DNA from: an uncultured Pelagibacteraceae bacterium
GTDB taxonomy: Bacteria; Pseudomonadota; Alphaproteobacteria; Pelagibacterales; Pelagibacteraceae
Direction of reading: 5' to 3'
Length of the DNA: 64,000 nucleotides
Assembly: GCA_902604525.1 (NCBI GenBank)
Contig: CACKYY010000006.1
Coordinates: 1 to 64,000, forward strand
The notes beneath the pieces are model-generated. The model was not told where the DNA came from and did not search any database. It was given only the letters and a program-made list of their open reading frames with translations. Both the position numbers and the translations under genes were made by a program. How positions within the stretch are numbered: the first letter of the stretch is position 1; the number at the start of each line of letters is the position of its first letter. Shown piece after piece: positions 1 through 7,803 of this stretch.

Positions 1-209
1 ATAGTTTTAACTAATTTTTTAAATGAATTGTTGTTTTTAATATTGATTTTATTAGCTTTTGATAGCTTTCTTACTTTCTCAACTAATTTAAAAAACTTTA
101 TCCCTTCTTGATCTTTGATGACTTCACCAAGTAATGTTCCTAAATAACGGATATCTTCCCTAAGTAACTTTGTTGGTATTCTTTCATAGTAAAGATCTCT
201 TTTTTTCAT
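1..209 (-). CDS. ppc: phosphoenolpyruvate carboxylase, N-terminal part (cut by window edge)
   Basis: Only the first 69 codons lie in the window. Starting from the ATG at 209, the translation reads MKKRDLYYERIPTKLLREDI, followed by RYLGTLLGEVIKDQEG and a VEKVRKLSK stretch. This is the conserved N-terminal pattern of PEP carboxylase (LRxDxRxLGxLLGxVxxxQxG ... VExxRxLS). An in-frame TAG lies two codons upstream, so this ATG is the likely start. It overlaps the last 26 bp of the SMP-30 gene, which suggests co-transcription. The enzyme carboxylates PEP to oxaloacetate (anaplerosis). The catalytic region is outside the window, so intactness cannot be judged. Confidence 0.8.
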   Translation of the reverse strand, partial: MKKRDLYYERIPTKLLREDIRYLGTLLGEVIKDQEGIKFFKLVEKVRKLSKANKINIKNNNSFKKLVKT

Positions 210-1092
210 CAGCTAAAGTAAATTTTTTTTGTAAAAATCCCTTACAGTTTGTTTTTACACTAAATAAAGAACCAGAGTATCTAAATTTTCGCAATTCTGC
301 ACTGTTCATACCTTTGGTCGCTGTAGTCACAAAAAGTTCATTATTATTTTGGCCACCAAACATACAATTAGTAATATTTTTTGCTGGAAAATTTACTCTA
401 TGGATTAACTTTGCTTTTTGATTGAATACTGAAATACATGCACCACCATAATGTGCTACCCAAAGATTTTTATTTCTATCCAAAGTCATACCGTCTGGCG
501 AACCATCTTTAGTCAAAAATTTTTTAAAAACTTTTTTATTTATTATATTATTTTTACTATCAATTTTTATTTTATAAATTTTTTTTTTCGAACTATCTGT
601 ATGATAAAAGTTAAATTGGTTTAAAAATGCTGGTCCATTAGTAATTCTATATTTTTTATCCACACTTGTTAACTTTAAATTTTTATCTAATTTATATAAC
701 GAACCTCTTTCTAGTTTTCTTTCAAGGTTATCCATTGTTCCAAACCATAAGTTTCCAGCTGTATCGGTTTTACCATCATTAATTCTATTTAATTTTATTT
801 TAGATTCTATAGGAATAGTTTTAAAAATTTTTTTAGTCTTTAGATTTTGAATTCTGATTTCACCTTGTAATCCTAATACAAAAATATTATTTTTTATATG
901 TGCAAGAAATCCTATTTCTTTATTTACTCTATAAATTTTCTTTTTATTTTTTTTAATGTTTAGAGAATTAATTGTTTTTTTTTTAATATCTACAAAATAA
1001 ATTGAATTATGATCTTTAACCCAAAGTGTTCCCTCTCCCAACTTTGATTTTAATTTCCATAAAATTTTCGGAGTTGATGTTTTAATTTTCAC
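184..1092 (-). CDS. SMP-30/gluconolactonase-family lactonase
   Basis: A 302-aa protein of the SMP-30/gluconolactonase/LRE beta-propeller family, which hydrolyses aldonolactones with a divalent metal. Family landmarks are visible: GEGTLW at 19-24 with the metal-ligand Glu20, RINDGK at about 103-108, TNGPAF near 151-156, and SPDGMTLD at about 198-205 with the catalytic/metal Asp200. It has no signal peptide, so it is probably cytoplasmic. It lies 6 bp downstream of an FAA hydrolase gene in a sugar-acid cassette, where it would open a sugar lactone to the aldonate. The substrate cannot be read from sequence; fuconolactone, arabinonolactone or gluconolactone are all possible. Confidence 0.85.
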   Translation of the reverse strand: MKIKTSTPKILWKLKSKLGEGTLWVKDHNSIYFVDIKKKTINSLNIKKNKKKIYRVNKEIGFLAHIKNNIFVLGLQGEIRIQNLKTKKIFKTIPIESKIKLNRINDGKTDTAGNLWFGTMDNLERKLERGSLYKLDKNLKLTSVDKKYRITNGPAFLNQFNFYHTDSSKKKIYKIKIDSKNNIINKKVFKKFLTKDGSPDGMTLDRNKNLWVAHYGGACISVFNQKAKLIHRVNFPAKNITNCMFGGQNNNELFVTTATKGMNSAELRKFRYSGSLFSVKTNCKGFLQKKFTLADEKKRSLL

Positions 1093-1098
1093 AGAAAA

Positions 1099-1941
1099 TT
1101 AGAGAGCAATAACTTTAGAGTTCTGCTCACCTAAATTTTCGACTGATAGTTTCATGGTATCTCCAGCTTTTAGAAACTGCTGAGGCTTCATACCCATACC
1201 TACGCCAGGGGGAGTTCCTGTTGTAATGATATCACCTGGTTGTAGAGACATATACTTGCTTAAATAGGACACGATAAAATTAACGTTAAATATCATAGTA
1301 CTCGTGTTTCCTCTTTGCATTTTATTTCCATTAACATCCAAACTCATGTTTAAATTATTAACATCTGAGATTTCATCTTTTGTAACCAAGTATGGTCCAA
1401 TTGGTCCATAAGTATCATGAGATTTTCCTTTGACCCATTGACCCATTTTTTCTAATTGCCACTCTCTTTCACTAATATCATTTACTAAACAATATCCTAA
1501 AATATGGTCTTGAGATTGATTTTCAGATATGTGCTTGGTCTCTTTTCCAATAATAATTCCTAGCTCAACTTCCCAATCAAGTTTTTTTGATCCAGATACA
1601 ATTTCTATTTCATCGTTTGGACCATTGATGCAGCTTGTAGCTTTCATAAATACTATTGGTTCAGATGGTGCTTCCGCTCCTGTTTCTGCTGCATGGTCAG
1701 AAAAATTTAATCCTATTGCAATAAATTTTCCTGGCTTAGTTATACATGATCCAATTCTTTCGTCAGCTGATATTTCTGGTAGTGATGAAAGATCTGTACC
1801 TTTTAATTTTGAAATAGTATCAAAATTTAAATGATGAGGATTTAAATCTTTTATGTGAGAGCTGATGTCTCTTATTTTGCCATCTTTATCTAAAACGGCA
1901 GGCTTTTCTTTTCCTTTTTGTCCTACTCTTAATAATTTCAT
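1099..1941 (-). CDS. fumarylacetoacetate hydrolase-family protein (diketo-deoxy-sugar-acid hydrolase type)
   Basis: A 280-aa FAA-hydrolase-fold protein. The metal site motif DWEVEL lies at 122-127 (Glu124, Glu126) with Asp155 in VNDISERE, and the family signature GDIITTGTPPGVG is near the C-terminus. The N-terminal MKLLRVG opening and overall length resemble enzymes annotated as 2,4-diketo-3-deoxy-L-fuconate hydrolase or acylpyruvase. A clear Shine-Dalgarno (GGAGA) precedes the ATG. It sits between an SDR dehydrogenase and a lactonase. The inferred role is C-C cleavage of a 2,4-diketo-3-deoxy acid to pyruvate and a short hydroxy acid. The exact substrate is inferred from context only. Confidence 0.85.
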   Translation of the reverse strand: MKLLRVGQKGKEKPAVLDKDGKIRDISSHIKDLNPHHLNFDTISKLKGTDLSSLPEISADERIGSCITKPGKFIAIGLNFSDHAAETGAEAPSEPIVFMKATSCINGPNDEIEIVSGSKKLDWEVELGIIIGKETKHISENQSQDHILGYCLVNDISEREWQLEKMGQWVKGKSHDTYGPIGPYLVTKDEISDVNNLNMSLDVNGNKMQRGNTSTMIFNVNFIVSYLSKYMSLQPGDIITTGTPPGVGMGMKPQQFLKAGDTMKLSVENLGEQNSKVIAL

Positions 1942-1963
1942 AATTCTCCTTTTTGTTATTTAA

Positions 1964-2707
1964 TTATATTGAAATCCCACCATCAACCGAAATTGTTGTT
2001 CCAGTCGTAAATGTTGCATCGTCACTTGCCAAATAAACAGCTACTGCAGCTATTTCATCAGCTGTTCCTAATCTTCCCATTGGTTGTCTTGCTATAAAAT
2101 CTTTCTTAGCTTGAACAGGGTCCGGGCTTTGATTTACTCTATCTTGCCATGATGGAGAAAAAACTGTACCTGGTGCAATTGAATTACATCTTATGTTTTG
2201 TTTAACAAAATCAGCTGCTATAGATTTAGTTAACCCAATCACTGCACCTTTTGTAGTTCCATAAACAAATCTGTTTGGAAAACCTTTTAAGCTGGAAGCA
2301 CATGATGAAACATTAATAATACTTCCACCATTTTGTTTGACCATAAGTGGTAATATTGCTTTACACATGAAATACATAGACTTGACATTAACATTGCTAG
2401 AAAAATCCCAATCTTTTTCTTCACACTCAAGAATAGTTCCATGATGAACAAATCCTACAGCATTAAATAATACATCAACCTTATCTAAGGATTTTGTAAA
2501 ATCTAAAATTGCATTTTTATTAGTTGAATCCAATGTTTTCACATGGATATTTGGAAACTCTTTATTTAAATCAGTTAAGGTTTTATCATTTAAATCTGTT
2601 GCAATGACATTTGCACCTTCGTTATGAAATGCAATAGCGGTAGCTTTTCCTATTCCTTGTCCTGCAGCTGTAACAATAATTTTTTTACCCTCTAATCTTT
2701 TACTCAT
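1964..2707 (-). CDS. short-chain dehydrogenase/reductase (2-keto-3-deoxy-L-fuconate dehydrogenase-like)
   Basis: A 247-aa classical SDR. The Rossmann motif TAAGQGIG is at 13-20, the active-site Ser is in INVSSC (about 134), and YxxxK is Y149-K153. Family knowledge: this subgroup (near DHRS6/BDH2 and bacterial 2-keto-3-deoxy-L-fuconate dehydrogenase) oxidises the C4 hydroxyl of 2-keto-3-deoxy sugar acids or 3-hydroxyacids. The gene overlaps the upstream beta-hydroxyacid dehydrogenase by 4 bp and is followed by the FAA hydrolase. That order matches dehydrogenation followed by hydrolytic cleavage. The sugar specificity is inference. Confidence 0.85.
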   Translation of the reverse strand: MSKRLEGKKIIVTAAGQGIGKATAIAFHNEGANVIATDLNDKTLTDLNKEFPNIHVKTLDSTNKNAILDFTKSLDKVDVLFNAVGFVHHGTILECEEKDWDFSSNVNVKSMYFMCKAILPLMVKQNGGSIINVSSCASSLKGFPNRFVYGTTKGAVIGLTKSIAADFVKQNIRCNSIAPGTVFSPSWQDRVNQSPDPVQAKKDFIARQPMGRLGTADEIAAVAVYLASDDATFTTGTTISVDGGISI

Positions 2708-3573
2708 TTGTTGTTCATTCTTTCAATTTCCTTGTAAAGTGAACTATGGTCTTTGTTTCCATGACCATTTTCAACTAAGTTTTTATACATTTCTTTAACT
2801 AAATTTGAAATAGGTAAATGTGTATTAAAAGTATTTGCACATTCTATAATATTATTCATGTCCTTTAAATGTGTAGAAGTTTTGCCTTTTGGACTAAAAT
2901 CCTTATCAATCATTCTTTTTCCGTGAGTTTGTAAAACTTTGCTATCTGCCCATCCACCTGATAATGCGCTGATCATTTTATTTGGGTCTGCACCTGCCTT
3001 TTCACATAATGTTATAGCTTCAGCTACTGCCCCTATTGTCAAACCAACTATAATTTGATTTGCCAACTTAGATACTTGTCCACTTCCAACAGGACCAACT
3101 AATGTAGGATTGCCCATAGTTTTTAAAAGATCTTCGACTTCCTTGAAAACTTTTTTTTCTCCTCCAATCATGATGGCAAGAGAACCCTCTTCTGCACCTA
3201 TTGTGCCCCCTGAAACTGGAGCGTCTAAATATTTAATTTTTTTAAAACTTAAATTTTTTTCATGCTTTTTCGCAGTTATTGGTTTAATTGAACTCATATC
3301 GATCACTATTGATCCGGGTTTTAAATTGTTCAGGAAATTTAAACTACCCATAACTTCGTCAATAGCATCATCATCAGTCAACATTGTTATTATAATTTCG
3401 CTATCTTTAACGAGTTCACTTAATGTTATTGCAATTTCAGCACCAAATTCATCTAATGCCTTAACTTTAGATAATGTCCTATTAAATGCTTTTAATTTAT
3501 ATCCAGATTTAAGTATATTTTTTGCCATTGGAAACCCCATCAAACCAGTTCCAATAAAACCAATTTTTTTCAT
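2704..3573 (-). CDS. NAD(P)-dependent beta-hydroxyacid dehydrogenase (3-hydroxyisobutyrate / tartronate-semialdehyde type)
   Basis: A 289-aa enzyme of the 3-hydroxyisobutyrate/2-hydroxy-3-oxopropionate reductase family. The dinucleotide-binding motif GFIGTGLMG is at 5-13, the substrate-binding signature DAPVSGG at 117-123, and the catalytic Lys169 is in GSGQVSKLAN. It is the first gene of the leftward cassette and shares ATGA with the SDR gene. It could reduce tartronate semialdehyde to glycerate or oxidise a 3-hydroxyacid. Substrate specificity cannot be assigned from sequence. Confidence 0.88.
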   Translation of the reverse strand: MKKIGFIGTGLMGFPMAKNILKSGYKLKAFNRTLSKVKALDEFGAEIAITLSELVKDSEIIITMLTDDDAIDEVMGSLNFLNNLKPGSIVIDMSSIKPITAKKHEKNLSFKKIKYLDAPVSGGTIGAEEGSLAIMIGGEKKVFKEVEDLLKTMGNPTLVGPVGSGQVSKLANQIIVGLTIGAVAEAITLCEKAGADPNKMISALSGGWADSKVLQTHGKRMIDKDFSPKGKTSTHLKDMNNIIECANTFNTHLPISNLVKEMYKNLVENGHGNKDHSSLYKEIERMNNK

Positions 3574-3696
3574 TTCTAAGATTTATCTCCAACAGAACAG
3601 TTAGATGACGCCAAAATTGTCATTATGATTTAAAACTATTAGATTACACATAAATTTATTATATAACTTATATTTTAAACAAACCAATAATTTTAA
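3574..3696. promoter_or_regulatory. divergent promoter region of the sugar-acid cassette
   Basis: A 123-bp AT-rich spacer between the leftward dehydrogenase gene and the rightward IlvD/Edd dehydratase gene. It must hold both promoters. The TATATAAC-like stretch around 3660 is a possible -10 region. No clear operator palindrome was found. Confidence 0.4.
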
Positions 3697-5481
3697 ATGC
3701 CTGAAAAAAGAAAAACAAAATTGAGAAGTGATCAGTGGTTTAACAATCCAAAAAATCCTGACATGACCGCATTGTATTTAGAAAAGTATATGAATTATGG
3801 TCTTAAAAGAAAAGACTTACAATCTGGGAAACCAATAATAGGTATAGCTCAATCAGGTAGCGACCTCTCACCTTGTAATAGACATTTTTTATCATTAAGT
3901 AAAAAAATTAAGGACGGAATAAAAAAAGCTGGAGGTATCCCAATGGAATTTCCAACTCATCCAATACAAGAAACTGGCAAAAGACCTACGGCAATGCTAG
4001 ATAGAAATTTATCTTATTTGTCATTAGTAGAAGTTCTGTATGGATATCCAATTGATGGAGTAATTTTAACAACTGGCTGTGATAAAACCACACCTGCTGC
4101 TTTAATGGCAGCTGCAACTGTAAATATTCCTGCGATTGTTTTATCTGGTGGTCCAATGCTAGATGGTTTTTATAAAGGTAAATTGGCAGGATCTGGCACA
4201 ATAATTTGGGAAGCTCGAAAGTTACTAGCAAAAGGTAAAATCAATTATGATGAGTTTATGGATATGGCTGCATCCTCAGCACCAAGTGTTGGTCATTGTA
4301 ATACAATGGGTACTGCTTCCTCTATGAATTCTGTTGCAGAGGCCTTAGGTATGTCTTTGCCTGGATGTGCAATCATACCTGCCCCATATAAAGAAAGAAA
4401 ACAAATTTCATTTGAAACAGGAAAAAGAATTGTTGATATGGTTCATGAAAATCTAACACCATCAAAAATTATGACCAGGAAAGCTTTTGAAAATGCAGTT
4501 GTTGTTGCCAGTGCAATTGGAGGATCAAGTAACTGTACAACACATTTGAGTGCAATAGCAAAGCATATGGGGATTAAGTTTAATTTATCTGATTGGCAAA
4601 AATTAGGTCATAATATTCCTTTACTTGTAAACTGTCAGCCAGCAGGTGAATATTTAATGGAAAGTTTTTTTAGTTCTGGAGGGGTTCCTGCAGTTATGAA
4701 AGAATTAATTAAAAATAAAAAAATTCATACAAATCTATTGACTGTGACTGGTAAGAATATTGCTCAGAATCTAAGAAAAAAAATAAAGGTAAATCCTAAT
4801 GTCATAAAAACTTTCAAAAATGCTCTTGCAGATAAAGCAGGATTTTTAGTAATGAGAAGCAACTTTTTCTCTACAGCTATAATGAAAACATCAGTAATAA
4901 GCAAAGAATTTAGAGACCGATATCTTACAAATCCCAAGCATCCAAACGTTTTTAATGGAAGAGCAGTCGTTTTTGAAGGACCAGAAGACTATCATAAACG
5001 ACTGAATAGTAGAAAATTAAATATTGATGAAAATTCAGTTTTAATTGTAAGAGGATGTGGGCCAGTAGGTTATCCTGGTTCAGCAGAAGTAATTAATATG
5101 CAACCACCTGATAGATTATTAAAAAAAGGGATTAACACATTACCAACACTTGGTGATGGAAGACAAAGCGGTACATCTGCAAGTCCATCAATTCTTCATG
5201 TATCACCTGAATCTGCTGTTGGAGGTGATTTAGGTATTGTTAAAACTGGTGACAAAATAAAAATAGATTTAAACAGAAGAAGAGTAGATTTATTAATCTC
5301 ACAATCAGAATTTAAAAATAGAAGAAAAAAAAGAAAAAAGTTTAAAATTAATAACCAAACACCTTGGCAAGAAATTTTTAGAGATACTGTAGGTCAACTT
5401 GAAGATGGTGCTTGTATTAAATCACGAGGTATTTATTTAAAAGTATCTACTTCAAAAGGTATTCCTAGAGACTCTCACTAA
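3697..5481 (+). CDS. IlvD/Edd-family sugar-acid dehydratase (L-arabonate/L-fuconate dehydratase-like)
   Basis: A 594-aa full-length dehydratase of the IlvD/Edd family. Three Fe-S ligand cysteines are in the expected places: C60 in SPCNRH, C128 in TTGCDKTTPA, and C201 in GHCNTMGTASSM. This arrangement is typical of [2Fe-2S] dehydratases. The opening (RSDQWF...) and the GDGRQSGTSASPSILH motif resemble pentonate/aldonate dehydratases rather than the dihydroxyacid dehydratase IlvD of valine synthesis. Diverging from the lactonase/FAA/SDR genes, it probably converts an aldonate to the 2-keto-3-deoxy acid. No strong Shine-Dalgarno precedes the ATG. Confidence 0.85.
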   Translation: MPEKRKTKLRSDQWFNNPKNPDMTALYLEKYMNYGLKRKDLQSGKPIIGIAQSGSDLSPCNRHFLSLSKKIKDGIKKAGGIPMEFPTHPIQETGKRPTAMLDRNLSYLSLVEVLYGYPIDGVILTTGCDKTTPAALMAAATVNIPAIVLSGGPMLDGFYKGKLAGSGTIIWEARKLLAKGKINYDEFMDMAASSAPSVGHCNTMGTASSMNSVAEALGMSLPGCAIIPAPYKERKQISFETGKRIVDMVHENLTPSKIMTRKAFENAVVVASAIGGSSNCTTHLSAIAKHMGIKFNLSDWQKLGHNIPLLVNCQPAGEYLMESFFSSGGVPAVMKELIKNKKIHTNLLTVTGKNIAQNLRKKIKVNPNVIKTFKNALADKAGFLVMRSNFFSTAIMKTSVISKEFRDRYLTNPKHPNVFNGRAVVFEGPEDYHKRLNSRKLNIDENSVLIVRGCGPVGYPGSAEVINMQPPDRLLKKGINTLPTLGDGRQSGTSASPSILHVSPESAVGGDLGIVKTGDKIKIDLNRRRVDLLISQSEFKNRRKKRKKFKINNQTPWQEIFRDTVGQLEDGACIKSRGIYLKVSTSKGIPRDSH

Positions 5482-5527
5482 TAACAGTTTTGTTATAAGT
5501 TGAATCTAATGTGATAAAAATAATTAA

Positions 5528-5546
5528 GGTATCGATTTTGGATACC
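5528..5546. terminator. hairpin downstream of the dehydratase gene
   Basis: GGTATC and GATACC are separated by 7 nt and form a perfect 6-bp stem about 45 bp after the dehydratase stop. On the minus strand it is followed by TTAATTATTTTTATC, so it could also stop leftward transcripts. No U-tract follows on the plus strand. A smaller TAACA/TGTTA hairpin overlaps the region just after the stop (about 5481-5496). Confidence 0.4.
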
Positions 5547-5658
5547 GGGAATATACTAAAGCACTAGGTTGTATTCAAGTAATATATTTTATTAAAACTA
5601 AAATAAATTAATTGAAATTTATTCAAATATAATTAACTTTTTTTATGAGGAGGTTATT

Positions 5659-5688
5659 ATGTTAAAACTATCACCACCTGACACTTAG
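5659..5688 (+). CDS. nine-codon mini-ORF behind a near-perfect Shine-Dalgarno
   Basis: ATG at 5659 opens a 9-codon reading frame, MLKLSPPDT, ending at TAG 5688. It is preceded by GAGGAGGT (5647-5654), a near-complete complement of the 16S anti-Shine-Dalgarno at good spacing and far stronger than that of most genes here. A TATAAT hexamer (5628-5633) lies about 10 bp before the probable transcript start. It lies in a 325-bp gap between convergent genes, so it is not an obvious leader of a downstream gene. I do not recognise the peptide. It may be a leader/regulatory peptide, a small-RNA-encoded peptide or chance. Confidence 0.35.
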   Translation: MLKLSPPDT

Positions 5689-5760
5689 CTGAATAGCTTT
5701 ATATTTCAAAAACAAACAAACAATAAAATCCTTTTGGATTTAAATGCCAAAGAGGTAATA

Positions 5761-5802
5761 TAAGGGAGCTCTTTAGGTAACATCTTAAAGAGCGAACCCT
5801 TA
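5761..5802 (-). terminator. strong interrupted hairpin after the 176-aa gene
   Basis: TAAGGG (5761-5766) pairs with CCCTTA (5797-5802), and GCTCTTTA (5768-5775) pairs with TAAAGAGC (5786-5793). Together they give 14 bp with a small internal loop. The structure starts about 5 nt after the stop of the leftward gene, so it is probably its terminator or a 3'-stabilising stem. There is no canonical U-tract. The rest of the 5482-5806 gap holds a small AAATCC/GGATTT hairpin near 5726-5743 and nothing else recognisable. Confidence 0.5.
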
Positions 5803-5806
5803 AAAT

Positions 5807-6337
5807 TTAATTAACAGATTTTAAAATTTCTAGTGGAAGTGGTGCTTCTGGATACTTTTTTTGACATAATTTTTCATATGTTTCACAAAAACCCATAATT
5901 ATCTTTAATACTGAATCTTGTTTTGAATTTTCTTTAATTATTAATTTAGATATTAAATTATTACGCATTTTTTCTAATTCTTTAATTTGTTCTCCCGTAA
6001 AAAACTCACCGGTTTCTATCTCCCAATAAGTATTATCCAGTTCTTCATCGCTTAATTTGTTTAATTTATTTTGTAGTTCAATTATTGTTGGATCATCAGT
6101 TTGCTTATTTCTCATTGGCGAATTTTTTAACTTTCCAAGACATTTATCTTTTAGTCCTTCAATAAAATGATCGTAAGGTTTTCCTTCTGCCAAATCTCTA
6201 AAATGATTGCTACTAAAATATTTATTTATAGCTAGCTCAGTTGAAACTTTTTCTTTGCCTTTAATTACAGCTATTTGAACGTAGATTTCCTGACCAATAT
6301 ATTCCTCAAGATGGTTTTTTACTTTATGTGGAATCAC
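5807..6337 (-). CDS. hypothetical protein, 176 aa
   Basis: The family is not recognised. The reading frame opens with GTG 11 nt after the stop of the cytochrome c' gene and runs 176 codons. The protein looks soluble, without signal peptide or membrane segments, and is charged, with probable helices at about 95-145 (LNKLSDEELDN..., IKELEKMRNN). Four cysteines are scattered and form no CxxC motif. The short spacing indicates co-transcription with the cytochrome gene. The GTG start lacks a clear Shine-Dalgarno, so the N-terminus is uncertain. Confidence 0.65.
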   Translation of the reverse strand: MIPHKVKNHLEEYIGQEIYVQIAVIKGKEKVSTELAINKYFSSNHFRDLAEGKPYDHFIEGLKDKCLGKLKNSPMRNKQTDDPTIIELQNKLNKLSDEELDNTYWEIETGEFFTGEQIKELEKMRNNLISKLIIKENSKQDSVLKIIMGFCETYEKLCQKKYPEAPLPLEILKSVN

Positions 6338-6348
6338 TGCTTTAAAAA

Positions 6349-6816
6349 TTAATGAGGCATTCGGTATTTGCTATGACATGCTTTACAGCTGCTCCACATA
6401 AATTCTCGAAGAGTAGCTCGAATATCATCACTATCTTCGATCACTGAAGTCAGTTTTATCATATTATCTGATGATTTTTGCATCAAAGCGTTAAAAGCTT
6501 CTTTTTCTTCCCAAATTAAAGGCAAGGATTCTGTTTTAAATCCCTCTTTGGTATTTTCAGGAAATAGTCCTATTAATGTTTTATAATTTTCACTCATTTC
6601 AATCATTAACTCTTTTGCTTTATCAAAGTCCCCATTTGAGGATAAAGCTTGGACACGCTTCGCTGTACTATAATTCTTACTAAACAGGGCTTTTCTTCCT
6701 TTAATAATTTCTTCTACAGACTGATCAGCAATACTTTGAGTTCCAACTAATGTAAAAAAAAGAGACAACAAAACTATACCAAAGCAACTAGTTATATGTT
6801 TTACTAAAGTATGCAT
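6349..6816 (-). CDS. cytochrome c'-type (class II) periplasmic cytochrome
   Basis: A 155-aa protein with an N-terminal signal peptide (hydrophobic core about 8-24, likely cleavage after SIA-30). A single haem-binding CKACH (C144, C147, H148) sits near the C-terminus, the hallmark of class II cytochromes c (c'/c556). The middle is helical, as expected for a four-helix bundle. It is a periplasmic electron carrier or gas-binding haem protein. The gene is divergent from a cytochrome b561 gene, and the two start codons lie in the same ATGCAT hexamer. Confidence 0.85.
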   Translation of the reverse strand: MHTLVKHITSCFGIVLLSLFFTLVGTQSIADQSVEEIIKGRKALFSKNYSTAKRVQALSSNGDFDKAKELMIEMSENYKTLIGLFPENTKEGFKTESLPLIWEEKEAFNALMQKSSDNMIKLTSVIEDSDDIRATLREFMWSSCKACHSKYRMPH

Positions 6817-7338
6817 GTTAAAAATACCTTAACAGAGTATGGTATTATTTCAAAGCTGTTACATTGGCTTAGTGCAATATTATTACTAATCCAAATTCCT
6901 CTTGGTTTTTATTTAGTTGATCTTGATTTTGGGGAAGAAAGATTAAGTATAGAAAACATTCATATTATAATCGGACTATCAATATTTTACTTGGTTATTA
7001 TAAGATTACTGAACAAAATTTTTAACCCCACACCAAAATTAGATCCAAGCATTTTTAAAGGTCAAAAATTTATAGCTAAATTAAATCATATTCTTTTATA
7101 TGTGGCAATTTTATCAATAACCATTTCGGGTATTTTAAAAAAATTATTTAATGGTGAAACATTGGTGATATTTTTTAAAGAGATTAAAATTCAAGATAAC
7201 TATGTATTAGCTGATCAATTTTATAATATTCATATATTTTCTAATTATACAATTATAGCTTTAATTTCCCTCCATATTTCTGCTGTCATAATTCATAAGC
7301 TATTTTTTAATGAGAATTTGTTAAAAAAAATTCTCTAA
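6811..7338 (+). CDS. cytochrome b561-family membrane protein
   Basis: A 175-aa four-helix membrane protein with the b561/YodB pattern. It opens with SKLLHWLSAILLLIQIPLGFYL (haem-ligand His near residue 18), has His/Asn in NIHIIIGLSIFYLVI, LNHILLYVAIL in the third helix, and ISLHISAVIIHK in the last helix. It probably shuttles electrons between quinone and a periplasmic partner. The divergent cytochrome c' gene makes that protein a candidate partner. The start ATG is the first half of the palindrome ATGCAT shared with the opposite gene. Confidence 0.82.
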   Translation: MHVKNTLTEYGIISKLLHWLSAILLLIQIPLGFYLVDLDFGEERLSIENIHIIIGLSIFYLVIIRLLNKIFNPTPKLDPSIFKGQKFIAKLNHILLYVAILSITISGILKKLFNGETLVIFFKEIKIQDNYVLADQFYNIHIFSNYTIIALISLHISAVIIHKLFFNENLLKKIL

Positions 7339-7343
7339 AATAT

Positions 7344-7781
7344 TTAGTGACAATTAATTCCAAACTTTTTTAATCTCCAGTAATTATAAGGCCATGGAGT
7401 TAAAAAACCCACAATCAGCATAATAGGTACAACCCACCAGGTTAGAATTGCACCACCAGTTAAAATATAATCTGTTGAATTCATCATAATTTCCATACTA
7501 AGCATTGAAATTAAACTCATACCTGATGCTGTTTTTACTGCTCCATTAAATGAGAAACCTTGACGTATTAAAATTATAGTCTCTAATATTATACTTGTGA
7601 TTAGTCCATTTATAATCGCTAAAATCATTATGCCTAACAGTGGAAAAGGTATTTTAGTTAATTGAAAAAATAATATAGTTCCAAAATCACCGATAGCGCA
7701 ACCTAACAAACACCAACCAGTGTTTTTTGCACTTCTTTTCCAAGTGTGTTTACATGCCCAATGAAATGTGGAGCTAATCAT
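7344..7781 (-). CDS. DUF4396-family membrane protein
   Basis: Chosen start is the ATG at 7781, giving 145 aa (MISSTFHWACKHTWKRSAKN). The longer frame to 7829 would overlap the divergent hydrolase gene. The protein has about four hydrophobic segments and the motif NTGWCLLGCAIGD near the N-terminus. This resembles the C.xGCAIG pattern of DUF4396 membrane proteins, which often sit near redox or metal genes. Its function is unknown. The cysteine pair in the first helix could bind a metal; this is inference. Confidence 0.7.
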   Translation of the reverse strand: MISSTFHWACKHTWKRSAKNTGWCLLGCAIGDFGTILFFQLTKIPFPLLGIMILAIINGLITSIILETIILIRQGFSFNGAVKTASGMSLISMLSMEIMMNSTDYILTGGAILTWWVVPIMLIVGFLTPWPYNYWRLKKFGINCH

Positions 7782-7803
7782 AATTATTTGATAATAATAA
7801 AAA

